From: Dactylis glomerata | Taxonomy: Eukaryota > Streptophyta > Magnoliopsida > Poales > Poaceae | Direction: 5' to 3' | Assembly: GCA_007115705.1 (NCBI GenBank) | Contig: QXEO01000873.1 | Location: 1,475,016 to 1,539,015 of the forward strand | Length of the DNA: 64,000 nt | Shown: positions 11,874 to 23,600 of the stretch, in pieces | Numbering within the stretch: the first letter of the stretch is position 1 | How the letters are laid out: every line of letters begins with the position of its first letter | Made by a program: the position numbers and the translations under genes | Notes under the pieces: generated by a model | The model's database searches: none | Seen by the model: only the letters and a program-made list of their open reading frames with translations | Told to the model about the DNA's origin: nothing

Positions 11874-12849
11874 TGATAAGGGGTGTCCCGATCTTCTCAG
11901 CGAGCGATGGCGATGATGATGATGGTAGATAGATAAACACCGTGTAGCGATGAACTCTCCCGCTCGAACCCTGATGCCAATGCAACAGCTCTCGAACCTT
12001 GTAGGATATTCACAACACCACGATCTTGCGCACGTAGCCGTCGACCACGAACGGTAGTTTGCAATCCACTAATTCCCAATGGAACAACAGATCACACTCA
12101 ATTGTAGCTTGATAAACTCGATCACAAGTAATTTCAGAGGTTCTAAAGAGAAACAACTCCAAAATAGTTTTAACGTGGTCTCCCCTAACTATGGGGTCGT
12201 CCCAGGGCTTATATTGTCGGCTGGGGCGGCCAGGACTCGAGAGAAAACGTATTAGACTCGAACTAGGATACATCCGTTCGGACCTGGTCCGAGACGGGCC
12301 GGACTGTCCGGTTATTTAGGGCCGGACTGTCCTGTGGTGACGCCTGGGAACTATCGCCCGCGCTACACCACAGAGGGTGTCTGCCCTCGGGCGCACCTGA
12401 GGCCGGACTGTCCACTGTTGGAGGGCAGGACTGTCCGGTGTTGGAGGGCAGGACTGTCCTGTGTTGGAGGGCCGGACTGTCCTGTCTTCTGGAACTGAAA
12501 CTTGCCCTTCTTGATGATCTCCTTCTCTTCTATCGCGCCTTCCTCCCGCTCCTCCCTCGCGCAGATATTGGCGATCATCTTCTGGTGTTCCTCTTGCTGT
12601 GGCTCCTCGCTCCGTGCTACGCATTCCTCTCCAATGTACCTGATCATACAATAAGACAATGACTTAGGCAGTATAAAGTTCTTATTAAGTAACACATCAG
12701 GCTCATTAAGAAACAAGTTCACCTGTTGTTCTAGTAACTTAGCACGAGCTCTTGTAATGGGTCCAATTCTAATCTCATTGGACTGAACAGCTGGAACATC
12801 TTGTGTAGTAGTTGGTGGAGAAGGTGCAAGTATAGGGATGTCCTCATCA
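11874..12849 (-). repeat. 3' LTR of element N
   Basis: Direct repeat of 16456-17431. It contains the C-terminal codons of the N ORF (down to 12363), six copies of a CCGGACTGTCC-type palindrome between 12299 and 12484, and a TATA-like AATATAAG (minus strand) near 12211-12218. In minus-strand orientation its start is preceded by the purine tract GAAGAGGGGGGAGA at 12850-12863. Confidence 0.95.
12299..12484. repeat. Cluster of CCGGAC-T-GTCCGG palindromes in the N LTR
   Basis: Six copies of a 13-bp dyad, perfect at 12299-12311 and near-perfect near 12322, 12413, 12425, 12449 and 12472, separated by short phrases such as TGTTGGAGGG. The same cluster is in the other LTR (16881-17066). Two more copies lie in the gag region near 14303-14340 and three in the leader at 15959-16018. 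The clusters inside the ORF are translated as Pro/Ser/Gln-rich stretches (TGQSGPP, DSPALQHRT). Confidence 0.8.
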
Positions 12850-15401
12850 TCTCCCCCCTCTTCAAAAGGCGTCGACCTCGACGCTCCAAGGTCTTCTCCA
12901 TCATATGGTGATAAGTCAGCAACGTTGAAGCTGTTGCTAACTCCACCAAACTCAGCAATAGGTATATCAATCGAGTAGGCATTATCATTTATTTTGGCTA
13001 ACACCTTGTAAGGACCAGCACCACGAGGTTTTAATTTGGATTTCCTCAGCTTGGGAAACCTGTCTTTGCGCAAATGCACCCAAACCATGTCACCAGGCTG
13101 AAACAAAACCTTCTTCCTTGCTTGATTCCTTGTAGCAGCAACTTTCTGGCCTTTCTTCTCAATAGCCTCTCGAGTCTTCTCATGGAGTTTCTTCACATAA
13201 TCAGCACGTTTTGATGCCTCCATATCAACTCTCTCATGTAAAGGTAGAGGCAGCAAATCAAGTGGAAATACATCACCAAAATCCTGCAAAACATTAGACA
13301 CACCAAAAGAAATAGGGGTCATGTCGTTAGAAACTAAAACCTCACCCTTGTACATGAGCACAAGAGGCATGGCTGTAGGATCCTCACTAAATTCTCTCAT
13401 ATCTTCTTTGGTGGCTAAAATTAGTAGGTTATTCACTCCCTCACTTTTCGTTATATCATTCTTTGGTCGCTCATTTACATCACTCACAGCTACAAAACTC
13501 TCGCACTTATCATGATGTGCATCCTTCAAGTTCACCTCAATTTTTTGACGAGATTCATTGACAATCTGCTGTGGGGACATAGGCTGCAAGGTAATTTTCT
13601 TGCCCTTGAAATCCAAATGATATGTATTAGCTCGACCATTGTGCGGCACATGCCGATCATATAACCATGGTCGACCCAACAATAAGTGGCAAACAGTCAT
13701 AGGAACCACATCAAAATCAGTAGAATCCTTGTATGGTCCTATCTCAAAATTTACACGCACCATATGGTTTACCTTCATCTCACCATTGTCACTCAGCCAC
13801 TGTATATAATATGGTTTAGGATGAGGTAAATATGTCAAATTCAGCTTGGCACATAACTCCTTGCTTGCAAGATTTCTGCAACTACCTCCATCAATGATGA
13901 CTTTGCAAGCTTTGTTTGGGCCAACTAGTGCTTTTGTTTGAAACAGATTGCAGCGCTGTGATTCAGAATTGGGCTGCACACTAAGAGCACGTGGAGTAAC
14001 TACAATGGTAGGCGCATGGGTAGGATAAGCATCCAACTCTTCCTCACTAGCATCACCATTGTCTTCAGGACTATAGGGATCAATTTCATCTCCACTCTCA
14101 TATTCACCATTGTCATTGACAAACATGACTTTGTTGTTGGGACACTTATTCTTAAAATGTCCTCTTCCTCCACAAGTATAGCACTCTTTATCACGAGCAC
14201 GAGCTGTCGACATGATGGAACCCGAACTAGCAGACGGCTTGTTTGCTGTAGAACCAGAGGAGGGTGTTGGTGCAGGCGTGGAGGCCGAAGTAAAAGCTTG
14301 AGGCCGGACTGTCCGGTGTTGGAGGGCCGGACTGTCCGCCGGTGCTGCCGGTGGCATCGCTGATGGTGGTAGTGAGGATCTTGCAGAAAACCGGCTTGTC
14401 GACGAATATCGAGCCCGCTCCCTAGCTTCTTCAGCTAGTTGTGCTTCGGTCTCTCGTGCATGATGCAACAACTCGGTCATAGTAGCATATGTGTGATGGC
14501 GCACAATGTTCTTAATAGGCAACTTCAAATTGTTGAGAAAACGCTGCAGAGTCATCTCAACTGATTCACGAACTCGTGCACGCTGCATAAGCATCTCCAT
14601 CTCCATGTAGTATTCATCAACTGTCTTGCTACCTTGTGTTAATTTGGTGAGCTGGTTAAACACTGAGCGCAAATAGTTAGTAGGCACAAAACGTTGCCTC
14701 ATAATTTCCTTCATCTCCCGCCATGAGAGCACAGGAACCTCATTATCGTCGCGTCTGTTTTGTATAATAGCATCCCACCAACGCAATGCATAGCCATCAA
14801 ATTCGGAAGCAGCAAGTTTAACCTTCTTATCTTCGGTATAGTCTTGCAAACGCCACAACTTCTCAATCTTCAACTCCCATGAAAGGTAATCTTCAGGATC
14901 AAGTGAGCCATCAAACTTGGGAATTGAGAATTTTGGTTTGCTCAAGATATCATCATTTGCTTGTGGGATTACACGTTGAGCACGTCCCACAGGAGCAAAA
15001 CCACGGCCAACACCAGGGGGATTGGCACGTCCCCTACCTCGGCCATTGTTTGGCTGTTGTTGGACCTCATCATTAACACTTCCATTATCTGCGTCCGCAT
15101 GTTCAGCAGCATCAGCAAATTGTTGTTGCCGCTGTTGCTCAAAGGCGTCTCGCAAAGCATCAATGGATAGCTGTAATGCGTTGACATTTGTATTGATTGT
15201 AGTCACTTGTGTTTGAATGTTGTTGATAGCTTTCTCAGTTTCGCCCAACTGGATTTGTACTCCCTGTACATCCTTTTCTAAAGAATCCGTGGTGCGAGTG
15301 AAAACTCCTGTCAAATGATCCCGTAAGGCTTCATATTCCCTCCAAGTGACTGTAGCAGTTTCTGCCTTTTTCTGCATCACAACATCATCACTAGCAGACA
15401 T
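12363..15401 (-). CDS. Gag-protease-GPY/F fusion polyprotein of element N (RT, RNase H and integrase core absent)
   Basis: An uninterrupted frame of 1012 codons from the likely start MSASDDVV. Upstream in-frame codons to 15515 are open, but this ATG suits the family. Order: an N-terminal coiled-coil-like region (residues 10-90), a retrotransposon gag domain (FDGSLDPEDYLSWE, about 180-330), a CCHC knuckle CYTCGGRGHFKNKC (about 400), and a retropepsin motif VIIDGGSCRNLAS (about 495). It then jumps within VFPLDLLPLPLHERV straight to the post-integrase segment with the GPY/F motif GAGPYKVL (about 800) and the VADLSPY block. About 2.2 kb of pol present in element G is missing, but frame is kept. 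The last 161 residues are encoded inside the 3' LTR. It should assemble particles but must borrow RT and integrase. Confidence 0.9.
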   Translation of the reverse strand: MSASDDVVMQKKAETATVTWREYEALRDHLTGVFTRTTDSLEKDVQGVQIQLGETEKAINNIQTQVTTINTNVNALQLSIDALRDAFEQQRQQQFADAAEHADADNGSVNDEVQQQPNNGRGRGRANPPGVGRGFAPVGRAQRVIPQANDDILSKPKFSIPKFDGSLDPEDYLSWELKIEKLWRLQDYTEDKKVKLAASEFDGYALRWWDAIIQNRRDDNEVPVLSWREMKEIMRQRFVPTNYLRSVFNQLTKLTQGSKTVDEYYMEMEMLMQRARVRESVEMTLQRFLNNLKLPIKNIVRHHTYATMTELLHHARETEAQLAEEARERARYSSTSRFSARSSLPPSAMPPAAPADSPALQHRTVRPQAFTSASTPAPTPSSGSTANKPSASSGSIMSTARARDKECYTCGGRGHFKNKCPNNKVMFVNDNGEYESGDEIDPYSPEDNGDASEEELDAYPTHAPTIVVTPRALSVQPNSESQRCNLFQTKALVGPNKACKVIIDGGSCRNLASKELCAKLNLTYLPHPKPYYIQWLSDNGEMKVNHMVRVNFEIGPYKDSTDFDVVPMTVCHLLLGRPWLYDRHVPHNGRANTYHLDFKGKKITLQPMSPQQIVNESRQKIEVNLKDAHHDKCESFVAVSDVNERPKNDITKSEGVNNLLILATKEDMREFSEDPTAMPLVLMYKGEVLVSNDMTPISFGVSNVLQDFGDVFPLDLLPLPLHERVDMEASKRADYVKKLHEKTREAIEKKGQKVAATRNQARKKVLFQPGDMVWVHLRKDRFPKLRKSKLKPRGAGPYKVLAKINDNAYSIDIPIAEFGGVSNSFNVADLSPYDGEDLGASRSTPFEEGGDDEDIPILAPSPPTTTQDVPAVQSNEIRIGPITRARAKLLEQQVNLFLNEPDVLLNKNFILPKSLSYCMIRYIGEECVARSEEPQQEEHQKMIANICAREEREEGAIEEKEIIKKGKFQFQKTGQSGPPTQDSPALQHRTVLPSNSGQSGLRCARGQTPSVV

Positions 15402-16440
15402 GATTAGTAGATTAGTGCAAAACCCAAAATCGATATGGTGGCAAACTCTCTGCTCGCACAAAGCTGACAAGAAAGTAGATCTTACCGCTCCAAAGCGAAT
15501 AGTAGTGCTTACCAATTCGAAGCAAACGACTGATGCACTGATGTGATGAAGTGAATATCAAAGGTATAGAGGCGATCACAAGGCACACAGGTTATTAAAG
15601 GTGGAGCTGTAGGTATGGAGTCCTAACTACACCGCAAACCAATCCTAGTGCTGATCGTGAGACAAGAACCCAAGGAAACACACACGTGGAGATAAACGTG
15701 GCAAAGCAATTATGAAAACAAGAATATTGCAATGCACAAGAGAGACGCTAGTAATAGCTCAAAATAGACAGGCACAAGATTGCTCAACTACAAGTGCTAT
15801 ATAGAACCAGGCCTCAACAATCACCACAAAGATATTGCTCTTTTTCTTCTTGTATCTCTTTTTCTTTTCTCTTTTCTTTTTTTTTTATATACTTTTTCTC
15901 AACTATATGTCTCAACAGTAAAATAGCTGAAACGATACTGGAGCAAAAATTCTGCAAGGGCCGGACTGTCTTGTGTGCTATGGCCGGACTGTCTTGTGTG
16001 ATATGGCCGGACTGTCCGGTCTGAATTCAGCCGAAAAATTGCACCTCGAAAACCTAATGAGCAGCCTGTCAGAGCACAGCAACTAGTCTCGTATGGGTAC
16101 GTTCCTAGGCACGGATGCTGTAGAAAGGCTGTAGCTAAGTTTTGCAACAAGGGTACGCTATGTGGACTCGGTAAATTGATGAAAAACTGGCGGAAACGAT
16201 GATGAACGACTCAAGAACCAAGAACAAAAACGAAATTGACAAAGGGAAACCTAGACACTACGACTTTACTGGAAGAGATCGGATCAAAGACACGACTACG
16301 ACCAGCAACTAAGACTAGAAAACGATGCAATCTAGGTTATGGCAAAACTAAACCCTAATATTTTTTTGGCTTTTTCTGGATAGGACAAAAAACACTCAAA
16401 TAATGGATGGATCTGTGGATGCTCACCGAGTAAAACTGGA
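15402..16440 (-). other. 5' leader of element N
   Basis: Untranslated region between primer site and gag start on the minus strand. It contains three CCGGACTGTC-type dyads at 15959-16018 and a CT-rich/poly-T stretch near 15838-15890. No conserved reading frame is seen. Confidence 0.75.
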
Positions 16441-16452
16441 AATCTGATACCA
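16441..16452 (-). other. Primer-binding site of element N (initiator tRNA-Met type)
   Basis: On the minus strand the sequence reads TGGTATCAGATT, three bases after the LTR end. TGGTATCAG is the standard complement of the 3' end of plant initiator tRNA-Met. It primes minus-strand cDNA synthesis. Confidence 0.9.
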
Positions 16453-16455
16453 AGA

Positions 16456-17431
16456 TGATAAGGGGTGTCCCGATCTTCTCAGCGAGCGATGGCGATGATG
16501 ATGATGGTAGATAGATAAACACCGTGTAGCGATGAACTCTCCCGCTCGAACCCTGATGCCAATGCAACAGCTCTCGAACCTTGTAGGATATTCACAACAC
16601 CACGATCTTGCGCACGTAGCCGTCGACCACGAACGGTAGTTTGCAATCCACTAATTCCCAATGGAACAACAGATCACACTCAATTGTAGCTTGATAAACT
16701 CGATCACAAGTAATTTCAGAGGTTCTAAAGAGAAACAACTCCAAAATAGTTTTAACGTGGTTTCCCCTAACTATGGGGTCGTCCCAGGGCTTATATGGGC
16801 GGCTGGGGCGGCCATGACTTGAGAGAAAACGTATTAGACTCGAACTAGGATACATCTGTTCGGACCTGGTCCGAGATGGGCCGGACTGTCCGGTTATTTA
16901 GGGCCGGACTGTCCTGTGGTGACACCTAGGAACTATCGCCCGCGCTACACCACAGAGGGTGTCTGCCCTCGGGCGCACCTGAGGCCGGACTGTCCACTGT
17001 TGGAGGGCAGGACTGTCCGGTGTTGGAGGGGAGGACTGTCCTGTGTTGGAGGGCCGGACTGTCCTGTCTTCTGGAACTGAAACTTGCCCTTCTTGATGAT
17101 CTCCTTCTCTTCTATCGCGCCTTCCTCCCGCTCCTCCCTCGCGCAGATATTGGCGATCATCTTCTGGTGTTCCTCTTGCTGTGGCTCCTCGCTCCGTGCT
17201 ACGCATTCCTCTCCAATGTACCTGATCATACAATAAGACAATGACTTAGGCAGTATAAAGTTCTCATTAAGTAACACATCAGGCTCATTAAGAAACAAGT
17301 TCACCTGTTGTTCTAGTAACTTAGCACGAGCTCTTGTAATGGGTCCAATTCTAATCTCACTGGACTGAACAGCTGGAACATCTTGTGTAGTAGTTGGTGG
17401 AGAAGGTGCAAGTATAGGGATGTCCTCATCA
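16456..17431 (-). repeat. 5' LTR of element N
   Basis: A 976-bp direct repeat of 11874-12849 with about a dozen substitutions. It contains a copy of the ORF C-terminus (16945-17304 on the minus strand), which is not expressed as a separate gene. The CCGGACTGTCC dyad cluster lies at 16881-17066 and a TATA-like CATATAAG near 16793-16800. Confidence 0.95.
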
Positions 17432-17679
17432 CTTTCTGTTTCAGCATCAGAAATAGTAACACTATTAGGATCTTTACCTGTTTCAGAAGATTCCGCAACT
17501 GCTTTGTGCTTCTTCTTCTTCTTGGAAGGAATGTCATCACTTGTAGCATGTTGAGAATCTTGCTTGATCCTCTTAGGATGCCCTTTAGGATATAAGGGAT
17601 CTTGAGTAGTAGCACCTCTTCTAGTGTGTATTTCACACGCTTGTTTTTCTCTTGCAGCATAACTAGCAAGTCTTTTTGC
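17432..17679 (-). pseudogene. gag fragment of element S, copy A
   Basis: Matches 27752-28002 and is the continuation of the copy A protease region after removal of N. It includes the same AAAAAC-run frameshift as copy B, near the GCTTGTTTTTCTCTTGC phrase. It stops abruptly at 17676-17679 in TTGC, where gag joins satellite sequence. TTGC is shared by both partners, so this is a microhomology junction. Confidence 0.85.
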
Positions 17680-20600
17680 CCCGTGTTACAGCAGAAACGC
17701 CTAAAAATGGCTAAGCTATGGGCGAAAACATGGAAACGGAAACGTCGGGCGAAAACGGGCAAGCATAGCTTAACTTGACGCGGACACGTATGTTGAAGTG
17801 TAACAGCGGAAACGCCTGAAAATGGCTAAGCAAAGGGCGAAAACATGGATACGGGCGACATCGGGCAAAAACGGGCAAGCGTCGCTTAACGTGACGGGTA
17901 CATGTTTGTTGCCCCGTGTTACAGCGGAAACGCCAGAAAACGGCTAAGCGATGGACGAAAACGTGGAAACGGCGGCGTCGGACGAAAATGGGCAAGCGCA
18001 GCTTAACTTCACGCGGACACGTACGTTGCCCCGTGTTACAATGGAAATGCCTGAAACGGCTAAACGAAGGGCGAAAACGTGGAAACGGGCGACGTCGGGC
18101 GAAAACGGGGAAGCGTTGCTTAACGTGATGGGGACACGTACGTTGCCTCGTGTTACAGTGGAAACGCCTGAAAGCTGCTAAGCGATGGGCGAAAACATGG
18201 AAACGGGCGACGTTAGGCAAAAACGGGCAAGCTTCGCTTAACTTGACGCGGACACGTACGTTACCCCGTGATACAGCGGAAACTCCTAAAAATAGCCAAA
18301 CGAAGGGCGAAAACGTGGAAACGGACGACGTCGGGCGAAAACGGGCAAGCGTCGCTTAACTTGACATGGAAATAAACATTTCCCTGTGTTACAGTGCAAA
18401 CGCATGAAAGCGGCTAAGCGATGGGCGAAAACATGGAAATGGGCGACGTCGGGAGAAACAACATGCCGCTTAACGTGTCGCGGACATGTACGTTGGAAAT
18501 GGGCGACGTCGGGCAAAAATGGGCAAGCGTTGCTTAACGTGTCGCGGACATGTACGTGGCCCCCTGTTACAGCGGAAATGCTTGAAAACGTGGAAACGGG
18601 CGACGTCGAGCGAAAATAGGCAAGCGTCGCATAATTTGACGCAGACATGTACGTTGCCCCATGTTACAGTGGAAACGCCTGAAAACGCCTAAGCGATGGG
18701 CAAAAACGTGGAAACGGGCGACGTCGAGCAAAAACGGGCAAGCATCGCTTAATTTGATGCAGACACAAACGTTGCCCCATGTTATAGCGGAAACGCCTAC
18801 AAACGGGTAAACGAAGAGCGAAAACGTGGAAACAGACGATGACTGGCGTAAACACGGCAAGCGTCGCTTAACTTGACGCGGACACGTACGTTGCCCCGTG
18901 TTACAGCGGAAACGCCTGGAGACGGCTAAGCGATGAGCAAAAACATGGAAACAGGCAACGTCGGGCAAAAACGGGCAAGCGTCGCTTAACTTGACGTGGA
19001 CATGTACGTTGCCCCATCTTACAGCGGAAACACCTGAAAACGGCTAAGCGATGCGTGAAAACGGGCGACATCGGGTGAAAACGGGCAAGCGTCGCTTAAC
19101 TTGACGCGGACACAAACGTTTCCACGTGTTACAGCGGAAACACCTGAAAAATGGCAAAGCGATGGCCGAAACCATGGAAACGGGCGACGTCGGGCAAAAC
19201 TGGGTAAGTGTCGCTTAACTTGACGCAGACACGTACGTTGCCCCGTGTCACAGCGGAAACGCCTGAAAATGGCTAAGCAAAGGGCGAAAACATGGATACG
19301 GGCGACATCGGGCAAAAACAGGCAAGCGTCGCTTAACGTGACGAGTAATGTTCGTTTCCCCGTGTTGCAGCAGAAACACCTAAAAAGGTTAAGCTATGGG
19401 CGAAAACATGGAAACGGCAATGTCGGGCGAAAATGGGCAAGCATAGCTTAACTTGACGCGGACACGTATGTTGCCCCGTGTTACAGCGAAAACGCAAGAA
19501 AATGGCTAAGCGAAGGGCGAAAACATGGATACGGGCGAGATCGGGCAAAAACGGGCAAGCATCGCTTAACGTGACGCGTACATGTTCGTTGCCCCGTGTT
19601 ACAGCGGAAACGCCTGAAAACTGCTAAGCGATGGGCGAAAATGTGGAAACGGCGACGTCGGACGAAAACGGGCAAGCGTAGCTTAACTTGACGCGGACAC
19701 ATACGTTGCCCCGTGTTACAATGGAAACGCCTGAAACGTCGAAACGAAGGGCAAAAACGTGGAAACGGGCGACGTAAAGCAAAAACTGGCAAGCGTCGCT
19801 TAACTTGACGCGGACACGTATGTTGCCCTGTGTTACAACGGAAACACCTGAAAGCTGCTAAGCGATGGGCGAAAACGTGGAACCGGACGACGTCAGGCAA
19901 AAACGGGCTAGCGTCGCTTAACTTGACGCGGACACCTACGTTGCCCCGTGTTACAGCGGAAACTCCTAAAAATAGCCAAACGAAGGGCAAAAACGTGGAA
20001 ACGGACGGCGTCGGGCGAAAACGGGCAAGCGTCTCTTAACTTGACACGGACAAAAACATTTCCCTGTGTTACAGCGGAAACGCATGAAAGCGGCTAAGTG
20101 ATGGGCGAAAACGTGGAAATGGGCGACGTCGGGCGAAACGACAAGCGTCGCTTAACGTGTCACGGGCACGTGCGTTGCCCCCTGTTATAGCAGAAATGCT
20201 TGAAAACATGGAAACGGGCGACGTTGGGTGAAAACAGGCAAGCGTCGCATAACTTGACGCAGACATGTACGTTGCCCCGTGTTACAGTGGAAACGCCTAA
20301 AAACGCCTAAACGATGAGCAAAACGTGGAAAACGGCGACGTCGGGCAAAAACGGGCAAGCGTCGCTTAACTTGATGCGGACATAAACTTTGCCCCATGTT
20401 ACAGTGGAAACGCCTAGAAACGGGTAAACGAAGAGCGAAAACATGGAAACAGGTGATGACTGGCATAACCACGACAACCGTCGCTTAACTTGACGCGGAC
20501 ACGTACATTGCGCCGTGTTACAGCGGAAATGCCTGAAAACGGCTAAGCGATGAGCGAAAACATGGAAACAGGCAATGTCGGACGAAAACAGGCAAGCGTC

Positions 20601-23600
20601 GCTTAACTTGACGCAGACATGTACGTTGCCCCATGTTACAGCGGAAACGCCTGAAAACGGCTAAGCGATGTGTGAAAACGGGCGACGTCGGGCGAAAACG
20701 GGCAAGCGTCGCTTAACTTGACACGGACACAAACGTTACCACGTGTTACAGCGGAAACACCTGAAAACGGCAAAGCGATGGGCGAAACCGAGGAAACGGG
20801 CGATGTCGGGCGATGTCGGGCGAAAATGGGCGGACACGTACGTTACCCCGTGTTACAGCGGAAACGCCTGAAAATGGCTAAGCGGAGGGTGAGAACGTGG
20901 ATACGGGCGACATCGGGTAAAAACAGGCAAGCGTCGCTTAACGTGACGGGTCATGTTCGTAGCCCCGTGTTACAGCAGAAACGCCTAAAAATGGCTAAAC
21001 TATGGGCGAAAACATGGAAACGGCAACGTCGGGAGAAAATGGGCAAGCGTAGCTTAACATGACGCGGACACTATGTTGCCCTGTGTTACAGCGGAAACGC
21101 CTGAAAATGGCTAAGCGAAGGGCGAAAATGTGGATACGGGCGACATCGGGCAAAAACGGGCAAGCGTCGCTTAACGTGATGGGTACATGTTCGTTGCCCC
21201 ATGTTACAGCAGAAACGCCTGAAAACGGCTAAGCTATGGGCGAAAACGTGGAAACTGCGACGTCGGGCGAAAACGGGCAAGCGTAGCTTAAGTTGACGCG
21301 GACACATACGTTGCCCCGTGTTACAATGGAAACGCCTGAAACGTCTAAACGAAGGGCGAAAACGTGGAAACGGGCGACGTCGGGGCGAAAACGGGCAAGT
21401 GTCGCTTAACGTGACGGGGACACGTACGTTGCCCCGTGTTAGAGTGGAAACGCCTGAAAACGGCTAAGCGATGGGCGAAAACGTGGAAACGGGCAACGTC
21501 GGGTGCAAACTGGCAAGCGTCGCTTAACTTGACGCGGACACGTAAGTTGCCCTGTATTACAACAGAAACTTCTAAAAGCGGCTAAGCGATGGGCGAAAAC
21601 GTGGAAACGGGCGACTTCAGGCAAAAAGGGCAAGGGCCGCTTAACTTGACGAGGACACGTACCTTGCCCCGTGATACAGCGGAAACTCCTATAAATAGCC
21701 AAGCGTAGGGCGAAAACGTGGAAACGGAAGACGTTGTGCGAAAACGGGCAAGCGTCGCTTAAATTGATGCGGACACAAATGTTGCCACGTGTTACAGCGG
21801 AAACGCCTGCAAACAGCTAAACGAAGGGCAAAAACGTTGAAACGGGCGACGTAGGGCAAAAATGGGCAAGCGTCACATAACTTGACGTAGACACGTAAGT
21901 TGCCTCGTGTTACAGTGGAAACGCCTGAAAGCGCCTAAGCGATGGGCGAAAACGTGGAAACGTGCGACGTCGGGCAAAAACGGGCAAGCGTCGCTTAACT
22001 TGACGCGGACATAAACGTTGCCCCATGATACAGCGGAAAAGGCTAAACGAAGGCCAAAAACGTGGAAACAGGCGATGTCTAGAGTAAACACGGCAAGCAT
22101 CACTTAACTTGACGCGGACACGTACGTTGCCCCGTGTTACAGCGAAAACGCCTGAAAACGGCTAAGCGATGGGCGACAACATGGAAACAGACAACGTCGG
22201 GCGAAAACGGGCAAGCGTCGCTTAACTTGACGCGGACATGTACGTTCCCCCATGAGACAGCGGAAACACATGAAAACGGCTAAGCGATGTGTGAAAACGG
22301 GCAAAAACAGGCAAGCGTCGCTTAACTTGACGCGGACATGTACGTTGCCCCCGTGTTACAACGGAAACACCTAAAAACGGCTAAGCGAAGGGCAAAAACG
22401 TGGATATGGGCGACGTCGGGCGAGAACGGGCAAGTGTCGCTTAATGTGACGGGGACACGTACGTTGCCCAGTGCTACAGTGGAAACACCTGAAAGCGTGG
22501 AGGTGGGCGACGTCGGCCAAAAATAGGCAAGCGTCGCTTAACTTGACGCGGCCACGTACGTTGCCCTGTGTTACAGCGGAAATACATGAAAGCGGCTAAA
22601 CGATGGGCAAAAACATGGAAATGGGTGACGTCAGGCAAAAACGGGCAAGCGCCGCTTAACTTGACGCGGACAGGTACGTTGCCCCATGTTACTGCGGAAA
22701 CCCCTGGAAACGGCCAAACAAAGGGTGAAAACATGGAAATGGACGTCGTCGGTCGAAAACGGGGAAGTGTTTCTTAAATTGACGCGGACACAAATGTTGC
22801 CACGTGTTACAGTGGAAACGGCTAAAAACGTCTAAACGAAGGGCGAAAACGTGGAAACGGGCGACGTCTGGCGAAAACGGGCAAGCGTCGCTTAACTTGA
22901 CGCAGACATGTACGTTGCCCCCGTGTTACAGCGGAAACACCTAAAAACGGCTAAGCGAAGGGCGAAAACGTGGATATGGGCGACGTCGGGCGAGAACGGG
23001 CAAGCGTCGCTTAATGTGATGGGGACACGTACGTTGCCCTGTGTCACAGTGGAAACACCTGAAAGTGTGGAGGCGGGCGACGTCGGCCGAAAACAGGCAA
23101 GCATCGCTTAACTTGACGCGGCCACGTACGTTGCCCTATGTTACAGCGGAAACGCATGAAAGCGGCTAAGCGATGGGCGAAAACGCGGAAATGGGCGACG
23201 TCAGGCAAAAACGGGAAAGCGCCGCTTAACTTGACGCGGACAGGTACGTTGCCCCATGTTACAGCAGGAACTCCTAGAAACGGCCAAACAAAGGGCGAAA
23301 ACATGGAAATGGACGACGTCAGGCAAAAACGGGGAAATGCTTCTTAAATTGACGCGGACACAAATGTTGCCACGTGTTACAGCGGAAACACCTAAAAAGT
23401 CTAAACGAAGGGCGAAAACGTGGAAACGGGCGACGTCAGGCGAAAACGGGCAAGCGTCGCATAACTTGACGCAGACATGTACGTTGCCCCATGTTACAGT
23501 GGAAACGCCTATAACGGCTAAGAGATGGGCGAAAACATGGAAACGGGCAACGTCGGGCAAAAACGGGCAAGCATCGCTTAATTTGACGCGGGCATAAACG

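Larger units (their letters stand above)
11874..17431 (-). mobile_element. Complete non-autonomous Ty3/gypsy element N
   Basis: Two 976-bp LTRs (11874-12849 and 16456-17431) flank an internal region. On the minus strand it has an initiator-Met primer site next to the 5' LTR, a long Gag-protease-integrase-tail ORF and a purine-rich tract ending at the 3' LTR start. LTR ends are TGATGAGGACATCC and CCTTATCA. The target duplication is CTTTC on the right (17432-17436) and CTTC on the left (11870-11873), one T having been lost. The uninterrupted target is seen at 27752-27756. The two LTRs differ at about a dozen positions by eye, indicating a young insertion. Confidence 0.95.

Noticed and set aside
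10984..11985. 333-codon protein spanning the S protease and the N LTR
   Set aside because: The N-terminal part is translated LTR sequence. It is a chimera created by the insertion of N.
16945..17304. Separate gene in the 5' LTR of N
   Set aside because: It is the LTR copy of the polyprotein C-terminus, not an independent frame.
17711..18220. Long reading frames (60-170 codons) on both strands throughout the satellite arrays, such as Arg/Phe/Pro-rich minus-strand proteins
   Set aside because: They follow from a 118-bp monomer with few stops. The frame rotates between monomers because 118 is not a multiple of three, both strands are equally open, and there are no conserved starts.
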